From Gammaproteobacteria bacterium (GTDB lineage: Bacteria > Pseudomonadota > Gammaproteobacteria > Pseudomonadales > JADFDG01), in assembly GCA_018262975.1 (NCBI GenBank), contig JADFDG010000005.1:62001-126000 (forward strand): 64,000 nt of DNA, read 5' to 3'. This document shows, one piece after another, positions 37,725-46,046 of the stretch. The notes under the pieces are model-generated. The model worked only from the letters and a program-made list of their open reading frames with translations, ran no database searches and was not told where the DNA came from. The translations under genes were made by a program, and so were the position numbers. The first letter of the stretch is position 1. Each line of letters opens with the position of its first letter.

Positions 37725-38056
37725 GAAGATCGGTGCGAACCGGGCAACCAGCCGAGGCGCCCCAGCACGCTCAGCACCGTGGGCCAGAAGATCGTATTGA
37801 GGACGTCGTGCAGGCTTTCGTGCCAATTCCAGATGCCGTTGTGGGCGAAATCACCGCGCATGTCCACGGCCTCGCCGGCCAGCGCCGCGGCCAGCACCAC
37901 CACCCAGGGCAGCCAGCTGCCCAGCGGTTTGCGCAGGGCCACGCACAGGCCCACCAGCAGCAGCAGACCCACGTACACGTGCAGGGCGTCCTGGCTGAGG
38001 TGGGTCACCTGCATGGCGAAGCGCTTGGCCTGCGAGACCAGTTCCGGATCCATCAT
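37721..38056 (-). CDS. Small membrane protein of unknown function
   Basis: A 111-residue protein with two or three hydrophobic segments (LHVYVGLLLLVGLCVAL; LPWVVVLAAALAGEAVD) and a conserved-looking GIWNWHESLHDVLNTIFWPTVL. I do not recognise the family. ATG at 38056 or 38053 are both possible. The stop codon is in the REP palindrome. Confidence 0.6.
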   Translation of the reverse strand: MMDPELVSQAKRFAMQVTHLSQDALHVYVGLLLLVGLCVALRKPLGSWLPWVVVLAAALAGEAVDMRGDFAHNGIWNWHESLHDVLNTIFWPTVLSVLGRLGWLPGSHRSS

Positions 38057-38098
38057 TCCCGCCGTTCAGCCCGATACTCGAAGGCAGCGATATTCGCG

Positions 38099-38116
38099 GT
38101 AGCGCCCGCAGGGCGC
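38099..38116. repeat. GTAG-footed hairpin of a second sequence class
   Basis: GTA followed by GCGCCC-GCA-GGGCGC: the same layout (GTAG foot, short stem, 3-nt loop) but a different stem from the main REP family. A truncated main-family head (GTAGAGAGGG, 38121-38130) follows directly, upstream of galE. Confidence 0.55.
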
Positions 38117-38145
38117 AAGCGTAGAGAGGGAGGTAGACTGGCGGG

Positions 38146-38844
38146 ATGAACATCCTCGTCACCGGCGGTGCCGGTTACATCGGCTCGCACACCGTGCTGG
38201 CCCTGCTGGAAGCGGGCCACCGGGTCGTGGTGGTCGACAACCTCTGCAAGAGTTCGCCCGAATCCCTGCGCCGGGTGGCCGAGCTGGCCGGCCGCGCCCC
38301 TGCCTTCGTCCAGGGCGACATCCGCGACCGCCCCCTCATCACGACTCTGCTCCACGAACACCACATCGACGCCGTGGTGCACCTCGCGGGACTTAAGGCC
38401 GTCGCCGAATCCGTAGCCAACCCGCAGCAGTACCACGACAACAACGTCACCGGCAGCCTGTGCCTGCTGCAGGCCATGCAGGACTCCGGCGTCAAACACA
38501 TCGTGTTCAGTTCATCGGCCACCGTGTACGGCGACCCGGTGTTCCTGCCCTACACGGAAGACCATCCGCTCAACCCCGCCAACCCGTATGGCATGACCAA
38601 GCTGGCGGTAGAAAACGCCCTGCGCGACCTGTACCGCGCGCAACCGGACTGGCGCATTGCCATCCTGCGCTACTTCAACCCGGTGAGCGCCCATGAAAGC
38701 GGACGCATTGGCGAGGATCCGCACGGCACGCCGAACAACCTGATGCCCCTCCTCGCGCAGGTGGCCGCCGGCCGGCGCGAAAGCCTGCAAGTATTCGGCA
38801 ACGACTACGCCACGCCCGACGGCACCGGCGTGCGCGATTACCTG
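38146..38844 (+). pseudogene. galE: UDP-glucose 4-epimerase GalE, 5' part, interrupted by an IS element
   Basis: Residues 1-233 of GalE, which interconverts UDP-glucose and UDP-galactose. NAD-binding TGGAGYIGSH (residues 6-15), catalytic Ser region FSSSATVYG and YGMTKLAVE are intact. The frame enters the insertion sequence after GVRDYL and ends 11 codons later. Joined to 40067-40378 it would give a normal 336-residue GalE. TAGACT (38134-38139) lies exactly 6 nt before the ATG. Confidence 0.93.
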
Positions 38845-38919
38845 TGTAAGCTCCCCCGCGTCCTGGACACCCATAAGTAGAGGTTTCTGCCAGACTAACC
38901 CCTGACAGGAGACCGAGAT

Positions 38920-39186
38920 ATGCGTAAGTCGAAGTTCACCGAGAGCCAGATCCTGGCGGCCCTGAAGCAGGCCGAGTCGGGCCTGCCGGTCAACGACGTG
39001 TGCCGGCAGATCGGCGTGAGTCCGGCGACGTTCTACAAGTGGCGCGCCAAGTACGGCGGGCTGGACGCCTCGGAGCTGTCCCGGATGCGGGAGCTCGAGG
39101 AGGAGAACGCCAAGCTCAAGCAGATGTACGCCGAGTTGAGCCTGCGGGCCCGCGCCATGGAAGTGGTCATCGCAAAAAAGTTCTGA
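38920..39186 (+). CDS. IS3-family transposase OrfA
   Basis: An 88-residue protein with helix-turn-helix (FTESQILAALKQAESGLPVNDVC; SPATFYKWRAKYGG) and a leucine-zipper-like ELEEENAKLKQMY, typical of IS407-group OrfA. It ends two codons after the slippery site. Confidence 0.93.
   Translation: MRKSKFTESQILAALKQAESGLPVNDVCRQIGVSPATFYKWRAKYGGLDASELSRMRELEEENAKLKQMYAELSLRARAMEVVIAKKF
39174..39180 (+). other. -1 ribosomal frameshift site A-AAA-AAG
   Basis: Slippery heptamer in the OrfA frame (AAA AAG codons at 39175-39180), just before the OrfA stop at 39184. A shift back by one base joins OrfA to OrfB. Confidence 0.85.
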
Positions 39187-40037
39187 GCCTCGACCACAAG
39201 CGGCAGTTGGTGGGGCAGCTGGTTGAAGCCGAAGGTACCAGCGTTTTGATGGCCTGCGATGTCGTGGGCCTTGAGCGCAGCAGCTGGTACTCGGTGCCGC
39301 AACGCAAGCCGAAGCCTGAAGATCTGCTGATCGAGGAGTTCCTCCGGCAGTGCGTGGAGAAGCGTCCGCGACGCGGCTTCTGGAAGTGCTACAAGCTGGC
39401 CCGCCGCAAGGGCTTTGTCTGGAATCATAAGCGCGTATATCGCGTTTACCGGCAGATTGGCCTGCATTTACGCCGTCGCGTGCGTTACCGGCCGCCGGCA
39501 GCGGTGAAGCAGCCGATGCCGACGCAGGTGGCACCGGGTGTGGTCTGGGCCATGGATTTCATGAGGGACACGCTGATGAGCGGCCAGGTCTTCCGCACGC
39601 TGAACCTGATCGACGAGTTCAACCGCGAGGCCTTGGCCATCGAGATCGATCTCTCCATGCCGTCCGAGCGCGTGATCCGGGTGCTCGACCAGGTGAAGGC
39701 CTGGCGGGTCCTGCCGATGATGATCCGCGTCGACAACGGGCCGGAGTTCGTGGCGGAAGCCCTGGCGGAATGGGGCGAACGGAACGGCGTGCTGCTGCAC
39801 TTTATCCCCAAGGGCAGCCCGCAGAGCAACAGCTTGATCGAGCGGTTCAACCGGAGCTTCCGGGAAGACATCCTGGACTGCTACCTGTTCGAGTCGCTGG
39901 ACGAGGTCCGGGATGCCGCGTGGGAGTGGTTGCTCGAATACAACGAGGAGCGCCCGCACGACAGCCTGGACGACATGACCCCGCTGGAGTACCGGCGCAA
40001 GTACGAGTCACAACAGGCGGAGGTCTCTACGAACTGA
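39180..40037 (+). CDS. IS3-family transposase OrfB (DDE integrase domain)
   Basis: A 285-residue catalytic part, probably made as an OrfAB fusion. The DDE triad is visible in WAMDFMRD, RVDNGPEF and SNSLIERFNRSFRED. The upstream HTH_21-like segment (PRRGFWKCYKLARRKGF) is present. It is intact to the C-terminal MTPLEYRRKY. Confidence 0.93.
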   Translation, partial: VLSLDHKRQLVGQLVEAEGTSVLMACDVVGLERSSWYSVPQRKPKPEDLLIEEFLRQCVEKRPRRGFWKCYKLARRKGFVWNHKRVYRVYRQIGLHLRRRVRYRPPAAVKQPMPTQVAPGVVWAMDFMRDTLMSGQVFRTLNLIDEFNREALAIEIDLSMPSERVIRVLDQVKAWRVLPMMIRVDNGPEFVAEALAEWGERNGVLLHFIPKGSPQSNSLIERFNRSFREDILDCYLFESLDEVRDAAWEWLLEYNEERPHDSLDDMTPLEYRRKYESQQAEVSTN

Positions 40038-40062
40038 TGTCCAGTTGACGGGGGAGCTTACA

Positions 40063-40378
40063 CCTGCACGTGATGGACCTGGCGATGGGCCACCTGCGCA
40101 CCCTCGACTGGTTGGCGCATGAAAAGGGAGTGCTCACCGTGAACCTCGGCACCGGGCAAGGGCACTCGGTGCTGGAAATGGTGAAGGCGTTCGAGCGGGC
40201 CAGTGGCTGCCGCGTGGCGTACGAGATGGCACCGCGCAGGCCGGGTGACATTGCGGCCTATTACGCCTCTGCCGCGCAGGCAGGGAAGATCCTCGGGTGG
40301 AAAGCCACGCGGGGCATCGACGAGATGTGCCGCGACGCGTGGAACTGGCAACAACAGAACCCAAACGGCTACATGTAG
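40063..40378 (+). pseudogene. galE: GalE, 3' part, separated by the IS
   Basis: Begins with the duplicated CCTG, then CAC GTG ATG GAC in the GalE frame (HVMDLAMGHL) and continues to GYM and TAG. NLGTGQGHSVLEMVKAFERASG and KILGWKATRGIDEMCRDAWNW are typical GalE C-terminal motifs. No plausible independent start with a complete domain. The stop TAG lies in the foot of a mutated REP unit. Confidence 0.93.
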
Positions 40379-42333
40379 AGAGGACGCCACGCGCCCGATA
40401 CGGCGTCCGTCGGCAGCGGGGTGCTGGTCGGGGGCATGGCCCCCTCGCTACAAGAAACGCGGTCGCAGGTGGGCGCGGTGAGGTCGGGGATATAACCTTC
40501 CACCACCTCGGTGAGCACTTCCTTCAGGCCCTGCACGTCGTTCTCGCGCGCCAGTTCCTGCAGCGTCGTCAGCATGGCCAGGTAGTCTTCCAGCGGCAGG
40601 AAGTTTTCCATGGCGCGCATGATGCGCGGGTGCGCGGTGCCGGTGACGTTGTCGCCAATCAGCAACTCCTCGTACAGCTTCTCGCCGGGGCGCAGGCCGC
40701 TGAAAGCGATCTCGATGTCGCCGTCGCCGTCCGCGGTTTTTTCGGTGAGACCACTCAGGTGGATCATCTTGCGCGCGAGATCAAGAATGCGCACCGGCTC
40801 GCCCATGTCCAGCACGAACACGTCGCCGCCCGCGCCCATGGCACCGGCCTGGATCACCAGTTGCGAGGCCTCGGGAATGGTCATGAAATAACGGGTGACT
40901 TCCGGGTGGGTCACGGTCACCGGGCCGCCGGCCGCGATCTGCTTGCGGAACAGCGGCACCACCGAACCCGACGAACCCAGCACGTTGCCGAAGCGCACCA
41001 TGCAGAAGCGCGTTTTCACGCCCGGCGCGTCGGCCAGCGCCTGCAAGGCCAGCTCGGCCACGCGCTTGGAGGCGCCCATGACGTTGGTGGGGCGCACGGC
41101 CTTGTCGGTGGAAATGAGCACGAAAGTGGCCACGTTGGCGCGCACGGCGGCCCGCGCGGCGCGGAAGGTACCGAAGGTGTTGTTGACGATGCCCTCGAAC
41201 GGGTTGGACTCCACCAGCGGCACGTGCTTGTAGGCCGCCGCGTGGTACACCGTGTTCACGCGGTGCAACCACATCACGCTGGCCATGCGCTCCTCGTGCA
41301 TCACCGAGCCCAGCACCGGCACGATGGGCACGTTGCCGGGCATCGCCTGCAGTTCCTGCTCGATGTTGTACAGCGCGAACTCGCTCACATCCCAGATGAT
41401 CAGTTTCGACGGGCGGTTCAGCAGCACCTGACGGCACAGCTCGGAACCGATGGAGCCCCCGGCGCCGGTCACCATCACGCACTTGCCGGTGATGTCCTTC
41501 TGCAGCAGGCCGTCCACCGGCGGCACCGGGTCGCGGCCCAGCAGGTCGGCAATGTCCACGTCGCGCACGTCGGACATGGACACCTGGCCGCCCACCAGTT
41601 GCGTCATGCCCGGCAGCGCGCGCACGTGCACCTTGAACGGCTCCAGGCGATTGATCACCTCGCGGCGACGCGCACGGCTGGCCGAGGGCATGGCCAGCAG
41701 CACTTCATCGATGCGCAGGTCCTGGAACAGCTCGGCAAAGTCCTTGCCGGCGTACACGCGCAGGCCCAGCACGGTGGTGCCGGCGAGGCTCTTGTCGTCG
41801 TCGAAGAACGCCACCGGGCAGTACTCGGACGAGGCACGCAGGGCCGCCAGTAATTGCTGGCCGGCGGCGCCGGCGCCGTAAATTGCCACGCGGTGCGCGC
41901 AGCCGTCGGCGAACAGGAACTTGCGGATGAGCGCGCGGATGCCCGAGCGGGTGGCCCACACCCACAGGAACATGAAGAAGCCGAAACTGAAGGGCACGCT
42001 GCGCGGCAGGAAGGTGATGCCGGAAATGGCCACCGCGAGCAACATCGCGGCCACGGCCGTCACCGCGATCATCAGGTCATGCAGCAACTTTTCATCGAAG
42101 GCACGCACCACGGCACGGTAAACACCGCTGACGTACAGCGCGCCCACGGTGAGCAAGGCAATCCACGCCGGCCACAACGGCAGGTCCGGCAAGATGGCCG
42201 GGTGCACGGTGTCCATGCGCAAGGCATGCGCCAACCAGAACAGCAGCGGCAGCGCCACGGCATCGGCGGCGAGCAGCACCAGTTGCTTGCCGCGCCGCGG
42301 CAAGGCGGAAAGTTGCACCAACATCGGTTTCAT
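40369..42333 (-). CDS. Nucleoside-diphosphate-sugar 4,6-dehydratase, PglF/CapD-like, with REP-encoded tail
   Basis: A 654-residue inner-membrane enzyme. Four N-terminal membrane helices (to about residue 150) are followed by a first Rossmann domain (IYGAGAAGQQLLAAL) and the catalytic extended SDR domain (TGAGGSIGSELCRQ; AAAYKHVPLVE) of the UDP-GlcNAc 4,6-dehydratase type. It would make the 4-keto-6-deoxy precursor of bacillosamine. The last 30 residues or so (SCSEGAMPP onward) are encoded by a REP pair, and the end overlaps the galE stop antisense. Last gene of the polysaccharide operon. Confidence 0.88.
   Translation of the reverse strand: MKPMLVQLSALPRRGKQLVLLAADAVALPLLFWLAHALRMDTVHPAILPDLPLWPAWIALLTVGALYVSGVYRAVVRAFDEKLLHDLMIAVTAVAAMLLAVAISGITFLPRSVPFSFGFFMFLWVWATRSGIRALIRKFLFADGCAHRVAIYGAGAAGQQLLAALRASSEYCPVAFFDDDKSLAGTTVLGLRVYAGKDFAELFQDLRIDEVLLAMPSASRARRREVINRLEPFKVHVRALPGMTQLVGGQVSMSDVRDVDIADLLGRDPVPPVDGLLQKDITGKCVMVTGAGGSIGSELCRQVLLNRPSKLIIWDVSEFALYNIEQELQAMPGNVPIVPVLGSVMHEERMASVMWLHRVNTVYHAAAYKHVPLVESNPFEGIVNNTFGTFRAARAAVRANVATFVLISTDKAVRPTNVMGASKRVAELALQALADAPGVKTRFCMVRFGNVLGSSGSVVPLFRKQIAAGGPVTVTHPEVTRYFMTIPEASQLVIQAGAMGAGGDVFVLDMGEPVRILDLARKMIHLSGLTEKTADGDGDIEIAFSGLRPGEKLYEELLIGDNVTGTAHPRIMRAMENFLPLEDYLAMLTTLQELARENDVQGLKEVLTEVVEGYIPDLTAPTCDRVSCSEGAMPPTSTPLPTDAVSGAWRPLYM
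40375..40451. repeat. Degenerate REP pair, site 22
   Basis: Forward unit 40375-40398 is heavily mutated (GAGGACGCCACGCGCCC); reverse unit 40428-40451 is intact. Read through by the PglF-like gene. Confidence 0.85.
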
Positions 42334-42389
42334 TGGATTTGTCCTTATCCTGCCGGCCCGAGGCCGTACATCTCCATTTCGAACACAGG

Positions 42390-43565
42390 TCAGCGCAAAG
42401 CCAGCGCCGCTACCTCGCGGATTACCGCGCAGGTCTTTTCAATCTCGGCCGGCGTCAGCGTGGGGTGGGTGAGGAACATCAGGCTGGTTTCGCCCAGTTC
42501 CCTTGCCACCGGCAAACGCTCGGCAGGCCGCCAGGGCGTGCCATCAAAGGCCTTTTCCAGGTACACCTCGGAACAGGACCCCGAATAGCACGGCACCCCG
42601 CGGGCCACGATCTCGTTCATGATGCGATCGCGGCTCCAGCCCTCAGCCAGGGCCTCGGGGCGGACGAAAGCATAAGCCCGATACCAGGCGTGTTCCACTT
42701 CGGCGGGTACCGGCGGTACGCGCAGCACGGGTGAACGGCTGCACGCCTCGAGGATGGCGGTGGCGTTGGCAGTACGGGCGCGGTGCCAGTCGGCCATGCG
42801 GCCCAGCTGAATGCGGCCAATCACGCCCTGCATCTCCAGCATGCGCCAGTTGGTGCCGAAGGACTCGTGCAGCCAGCGGAAACCCGGCGCGTGCTGGCGG
42901 TTGTACACCGCGTCGTAACTCTTGCCGTGGTCCTTGTACGACCAGCCGGCACTCCACAAATCCGGACTGTTGGTGGTGAACATGCCGCCTTCGCCACCGG
43001 TGGTCATGATCTTGTCCTGGCAGAACGACCAGGCCGCCGCGTCGCCCAGCCCGCCCACCGGCGTGCCGCGCCATTTGGCGCCATGGGCCTGCGCGCAATC
43101 CTCGATCACGGCGAGGTCATGTTCCAGGGCCAGCGCATTGAGGCCGTCCATGTCGCAGGGCCAGCCGGCCAGGTGCACGGCAATGATGGCGCGGGTGCGC
43201 GGCGTGATCACGCGCGCCACCGTGTCCGGGGTGATGTTCTGGGAGTCGCGGCACACGTCGGCGAACACCGGCGTGGCACCGGCAGTGACGATGGTGCTCA
43301 CCGAGGCCAGGAAGGTGCGCGGGGTCACGATGACCTCGTCGCCGGGGCCGATGCCGAGCACCCTCAGGGCAAGATCCAGCGCCAACGTGCCGTTGGACAG
43401 CGCGACCGCATGCGGCACTTCGCACCAGGCGGCGAATTCCTTTTCGAATTCGCGGCATTCCTGGCCGGTCCAGTAGTTCACCTTGTTGGAGAGCAGCACG
43501 CGCGAAACGGCGTCGGCTTCTTCAGGGGTGAAGCTGGGCCAGGGGGAAAAGGGGGTGTTCAACAT
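42390..43565 (-). CDS. DegT/DnrJ/EryC1 aminotransferase (PglE-like)
   Basis: A 391-residue PLP-dependent sugar aminotransferase. FTPEEADAVSRVLLSNKVNYWTG at the N-terminus, EDCAQAHGA and the cofactor lysine in WSFCQDKIMTTGGEGG (about residue 190) are family hallmarks. Between a PglF-like dehydratase and a PglD-like acetyltransferase it most likely aminates the 4-keto sugar to UDP-4-amino-4,6-dideoxy-GlcNAc. Confidence 0.88.
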   Translation of the reverse strand: MLNTPFSPWPSFTPEEADAVSRVLLSNKVNYWTGQECREFEKEFAAWCEVPHAVALSNGTLALDLALRVLGIGPGDEVIVTPRTFLASVSTIVTAGATPVFADVCRDSQNITPDTVARVITPRTRAIIAVHLAGWPCDMDGLNALALEHDLAVIEDCAQAHGAKWRGTPVGGLGDAAAWSFCQDKIMTTGGEGGMFTTNSPDLWSAGWSYKDHGKSYDAVYNRQHAPGFRWLHESFGTNWRMLEMQGVIGRIQLGRMADWHRARTANATAILEACSRSPVLRVPPVPAEVEHAWYRAYAFVRPEALAEGWSRDRIMNEIVARGVPCYSGSCSEVYLEKAFDGTPWRPAERLPVARELGETSLMFLTHPTLTPAEIEKTCAVIREVAALALR

Positions 43566-43582
43566 GTTCGCACAACCTGAAA

Positions 43583-44242
43583 TTATGACTTGATCAAAGG
43601 CCGGGCCGGATTGCCCACCACCGTGATACCCGCAGGAACATCGCGGGTCACCACGGCACCCATACCCACCACGGCGCCCTTGCCAATGACCAGCGGCTTG
43701 CCGGGGACACCCTGCTTGATCACCGCGCCGGCGCCGATGTAGGCGTGGTCTTCAATGACGATATTACCGTTGCACTTCACGCCGGGCGCGAACGTGACGT
43801 AATTACCGATCACGCAATCGTGCTCCACGTAACTGTAGAGATTGGCCTGGAAGTGCCTGCCGATACGGATGTTCGAGGTGATGGTCACGAAGGGGCTGAG
43901 TGCGGCCCCCTCGCCTATCTGGACATCATCCATCAGGACCGCATTGGCTGCCTGCACGGACCAGAACTGTATTCCGTCCGCGGCAAGTTGCTGCGCGAGC
44001 CTTTCCCGTACCCGGCTGTTGGCAATGCCAATGACCACGTGGCGGGACGATGCGGGCAAGGCCAGGAACTCGGCATACCGGCATACCTGATGGCCGTTGG
44101 CCCGTTCGGCAGCCGGGTTGTCGTCGATAAAGACCAGACGGTCCAGCGGCACACCGGCCGCCCGCAGCATTTCCCGCGCCAGCGGCATGATGCCGCGACC
44201 GCAGCCACTCACCCCGTAGACCGCATACAGCGGGGCCCTCAT
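43583..44242 (-). CDS. Sugar N-acetyltransferase, PglD/NeuD-like
   Basis: A 219-residue two-part enzyme: an N-terminal PglD-type Rossmann domain (LYAVYGVSGCGRGIMPLARE) and a C-terminal left-handed beta-helix of hexapeptide repeats (IGEGAALSPFVTITSNIRIG...VIGKGAVVGMGAVVTRDV). It transfers acetyl from acetyl-CoA to the 4-amino group of the UDP-sugar. Overlaps the priming transferase by four bases. Confidence 0.88.
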   Translation of the reverse strand: MRAPLYAVYGVSGCGRGIMPLAREMLRAAGVPLDRLVFIDDNPAAERANGHQVCRYAEFLALPASSRHVVIGIANSRVRERLAQQLAADGIQFWSVQAANAVLMDDVQIGEGAALSPFVTITSNIRIGRHFQANLYSYVEHDCVIGNYVTFAPGVKCNGNIVIEDHAYIGAGAVIKQGVPGKPLVIGKGAVVGMGAVVTRDVPAGITVVGNPARPLIKS

Positions 44243-44838
44243 GGCGACTTGCTACCGGTGAACTTGCTCATGGTGGCCTCGCCTTCCGCGGAAATACCGT
44301 CGCGGACCAACACCTTCTTTACGGTGAGAAAAAGAATCTTGATATCAAGCCAGAAGGACTGGTTATCCACGTACCACACATCCAGCTTGAACTTGTCTTC
44401 CCAACTGAGGGCGTTGCGGCCGTTGACCTGGGCCCAGCCGGTGACGCCGGGGCGAGCATCGTGACGACGAGCCTGCTCCGGCGAGTAAAGCGGCAGGTAC
44501 TCCATCAGCAAAGGACGGGGGCCGACCAGGCTCATATCGCCCTTGAGTACGTTCCACAACTCCGGAAACTCATCCAGGCTGGACGACCGCAGGAAACGCC
44601 CCAACGCCGTTAGCCGCAGCTCATCCGGCAATGGATTACCTTGTTCATCCAAAGCATCGCGCATGGTACGGAACTTCACCATCAGGAAGGGCTTGCCGTG
44701 CAGCCCAGGGCGAACCTGGCGAAAAAGGATCGGAGAACCGAGATTGAAACGAATCAGGCCGGCCACAACCACCAGCACGGGGGAAAGCGCCAGCAGCCCG
44801 CCTGCGGAAGCAACGATATCGAATGCACGCTTGATCAC
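44239..44838 (-). CDS. Initiating phosphoglycosyl transferase (PglC-like)
   Basis: A 199-residue monotopic transferase that puts the first sugar-phosphate onto undecaprenyl phosphate. VIKRAFDIVASAGGLLAL (re-entrant membrane helix), KFRTMRDA, RSSSLDEFPELWNVLKGDMSLVGPRP and PGVTGWAQVNGRN are the hallmarks of the small PglC type rather than the long WbaP/WcaJ type. GTG at 44838 overlaps the upstream glycosyltransferase stop; the longer frame lacks conservation. Confidence 0.88.
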   Translation of the reverse strand: MIKRAFDIVASAGGLLALSPVLVVVAGLIRFNLGSPILFRQVRPGLHGKPFLMVKFRTMRDALDEQGNPLPDELRLTALGRFLRSSSLDEFPELWNVLKGDMSLVGPRPLLMEYLPLYSPEQARRHDARPGVTGWAQVNGRNALSWEDKFKLDVWYVDNQSFWLDIKILFLTVKKVLVRDGISAEGEATMSKFTGSKSP

Positions 44839-46046
44839 GTCACTGCCCCTTCCACCCACGCCACGAATCGCGCCGCCAGAATATCCCGATCGTATTCGGC
44901 CCTCGCCAACTCGCGAGCACGCTGCCCCATGGCCGGCAGCAGGTCGCGGTGGTCCGCCGCGTGCACCAGGGCATTGGCGAAGGCCTCGGGATCTTCCGGG
45001 CCAACCGGATAGCCGCACTGGCTCTTCTGAATCAGTTCGGCCAGCCAGCCCGGGTAGTTATTCAGTACCGGCAGCCCGGCGGCAATATAGTCAAAAAACT
45101 TGTTGGGGGACGTGCCGTAATAGAAGGCCGGGACGTTGGCGAGGATCTGCATGCCAATATCCGCCGACGCCATGAGACCGGCCAGCTTCCTCTTGGATAC
45201 CGGCGGATGAAAGACCACATTGTCGAGCCCTTCGCGTGCCGCCCGAGCCTGCAGGCCGGGCTTGAGCATGCCGTCACCCACCAGCACCAGTTTGATGTCA
45301 CCACGCCCACGACGCTTCAGAACCGCTGCGGCATCAAGCACGGCATCCAGGCCATTCGCCAGACCATGAGTGCCAGTAAAAATCGCCATCAGATCACTGG
45401 CAGCCACGGATTCAGGACGCCACGGCTCGACCGCTTCGGCAAAGATGTCCAGATCGCAGCCGTTGGGCACCGCTATTACACGGTCGGACGAAATCCCGCG
45501 TTTCATGATCCCCTCGACAATGCCCGGGGAAAGACCGATCAAACGATGGGCCGAGTGGTAGGAAGCCCATTCCAGGACAGACATCATCGCCAGCACAACG
45601 GGATTGGTAATGACTCCCATGGCCTTGGGCAACTCAGGCCAGAGGTCGCGCACTTCGAAGACGAATGGCTTGCCGCGCAGCCATCGCGCGAAGATGCCCG
45701 GAATGCCCGCGGTCAGTGGCGTGGTGGTGGCGAACACCACGTCACAGTCATGGCGCAGCGCAACCATTATGCTGCGCCAGGCAAACAGCAGGAAAACCAG
45801 CGCCCGGCTAACGAACCCCATCTTGTTGGAGTACGGCAACTCGAACTCGATGACATCAATGCCACTGACGTTCCCGGTGCGGCGCCCGTGTTCGAAGGCC
45901 TGCTCAAGCCCCGTATGCCCGGTGCTGCCACAGACCATGGTCACTGTATGACCACGAGCGATGAGGCGACGCGCCATTTCGTAAGATCGCGTCCCGGTCG
46001 ACCCCTGAGGTGTCGAAAAGTGCTGGTGAAAATAGAGGATCTTCAT
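44835..46046 (-). CDS. Glycosyltransferase family 4 (WbuB-like)
   Basis: A 403-residue GT-B enzyme. ILYFHQHFSTPQGSTGTRSYEMAR is the usual WbuB-type start; FEVRDLWPELP and FYYGTSPNKFFDYIAAGLPVL form the nucleotide-sugar binding half. It adds a sugar (often FucNAc-like) to the lipid-linked primer; the actual donor is unknown. ATG 46046 overlaps the heparinase-like stop as ATGA. Confidence 0.85.
   Translation of the reverse strand: MKILYFHQHFSTPQGSTGTRSYEMARRLIARGHTVTMVCGSTGHTGLEQAFEHGRRTGNVSGIDVIEFELPYSNKMGFVSRALVFLLFAWRSIMVALRHDCDVVFATTTPLTAGIPGIFARWLRGKPFVFEVRDLWPELPKAMGVITNPVVLAMMSVLEWASYHSAHRLIGLSPGIVEGIMKRGISSDRVIAVPNGCDLDIFAEAVEPWRPESVAASDLMAIFTGTHGLANGLDAVLDAAAVLKRRGRGDIKLVLVGDGMLKPGLQARAAREGLDNVVFHPPVSKRKLAGLMASADIGMQILANVPAFYYGTSPNKFFDYIAAGLPVLNNYPGWLAELIQKSQCGYPVGPEDPEAFANALVHAADHRDLLPAMGQRARELARAEYDRDILAARFVAWVEGAVT

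Larger units (their letters stand above)
38845..40062 (+). mobile_element. IS3-family insertion sequence (IS407-type), inserted in galE
   Basis: 1218 bp. Terminal inverted repeats of about 25 bp start TGTAAGCTCCCCCG and end CTGGACA on each inner side, with a few mismatches. The target duplication is CCTG (38841-38844 and 40063-40066); a 4-bp duplication fits the IS407 group. It contains orfA and orfB with a -1 frameshift site. Both ends and both frames are intact, so it is probably recent and active. Confidence 0.95.

Noticed and set aside
38845-40062. The insertion sequence as source of the REPs
   Set aside because: Its ends and transposase (DDE, IS3 family) are unrelated to GTAG-footed repeats, which depend on Y1-type RAYT enzymes.
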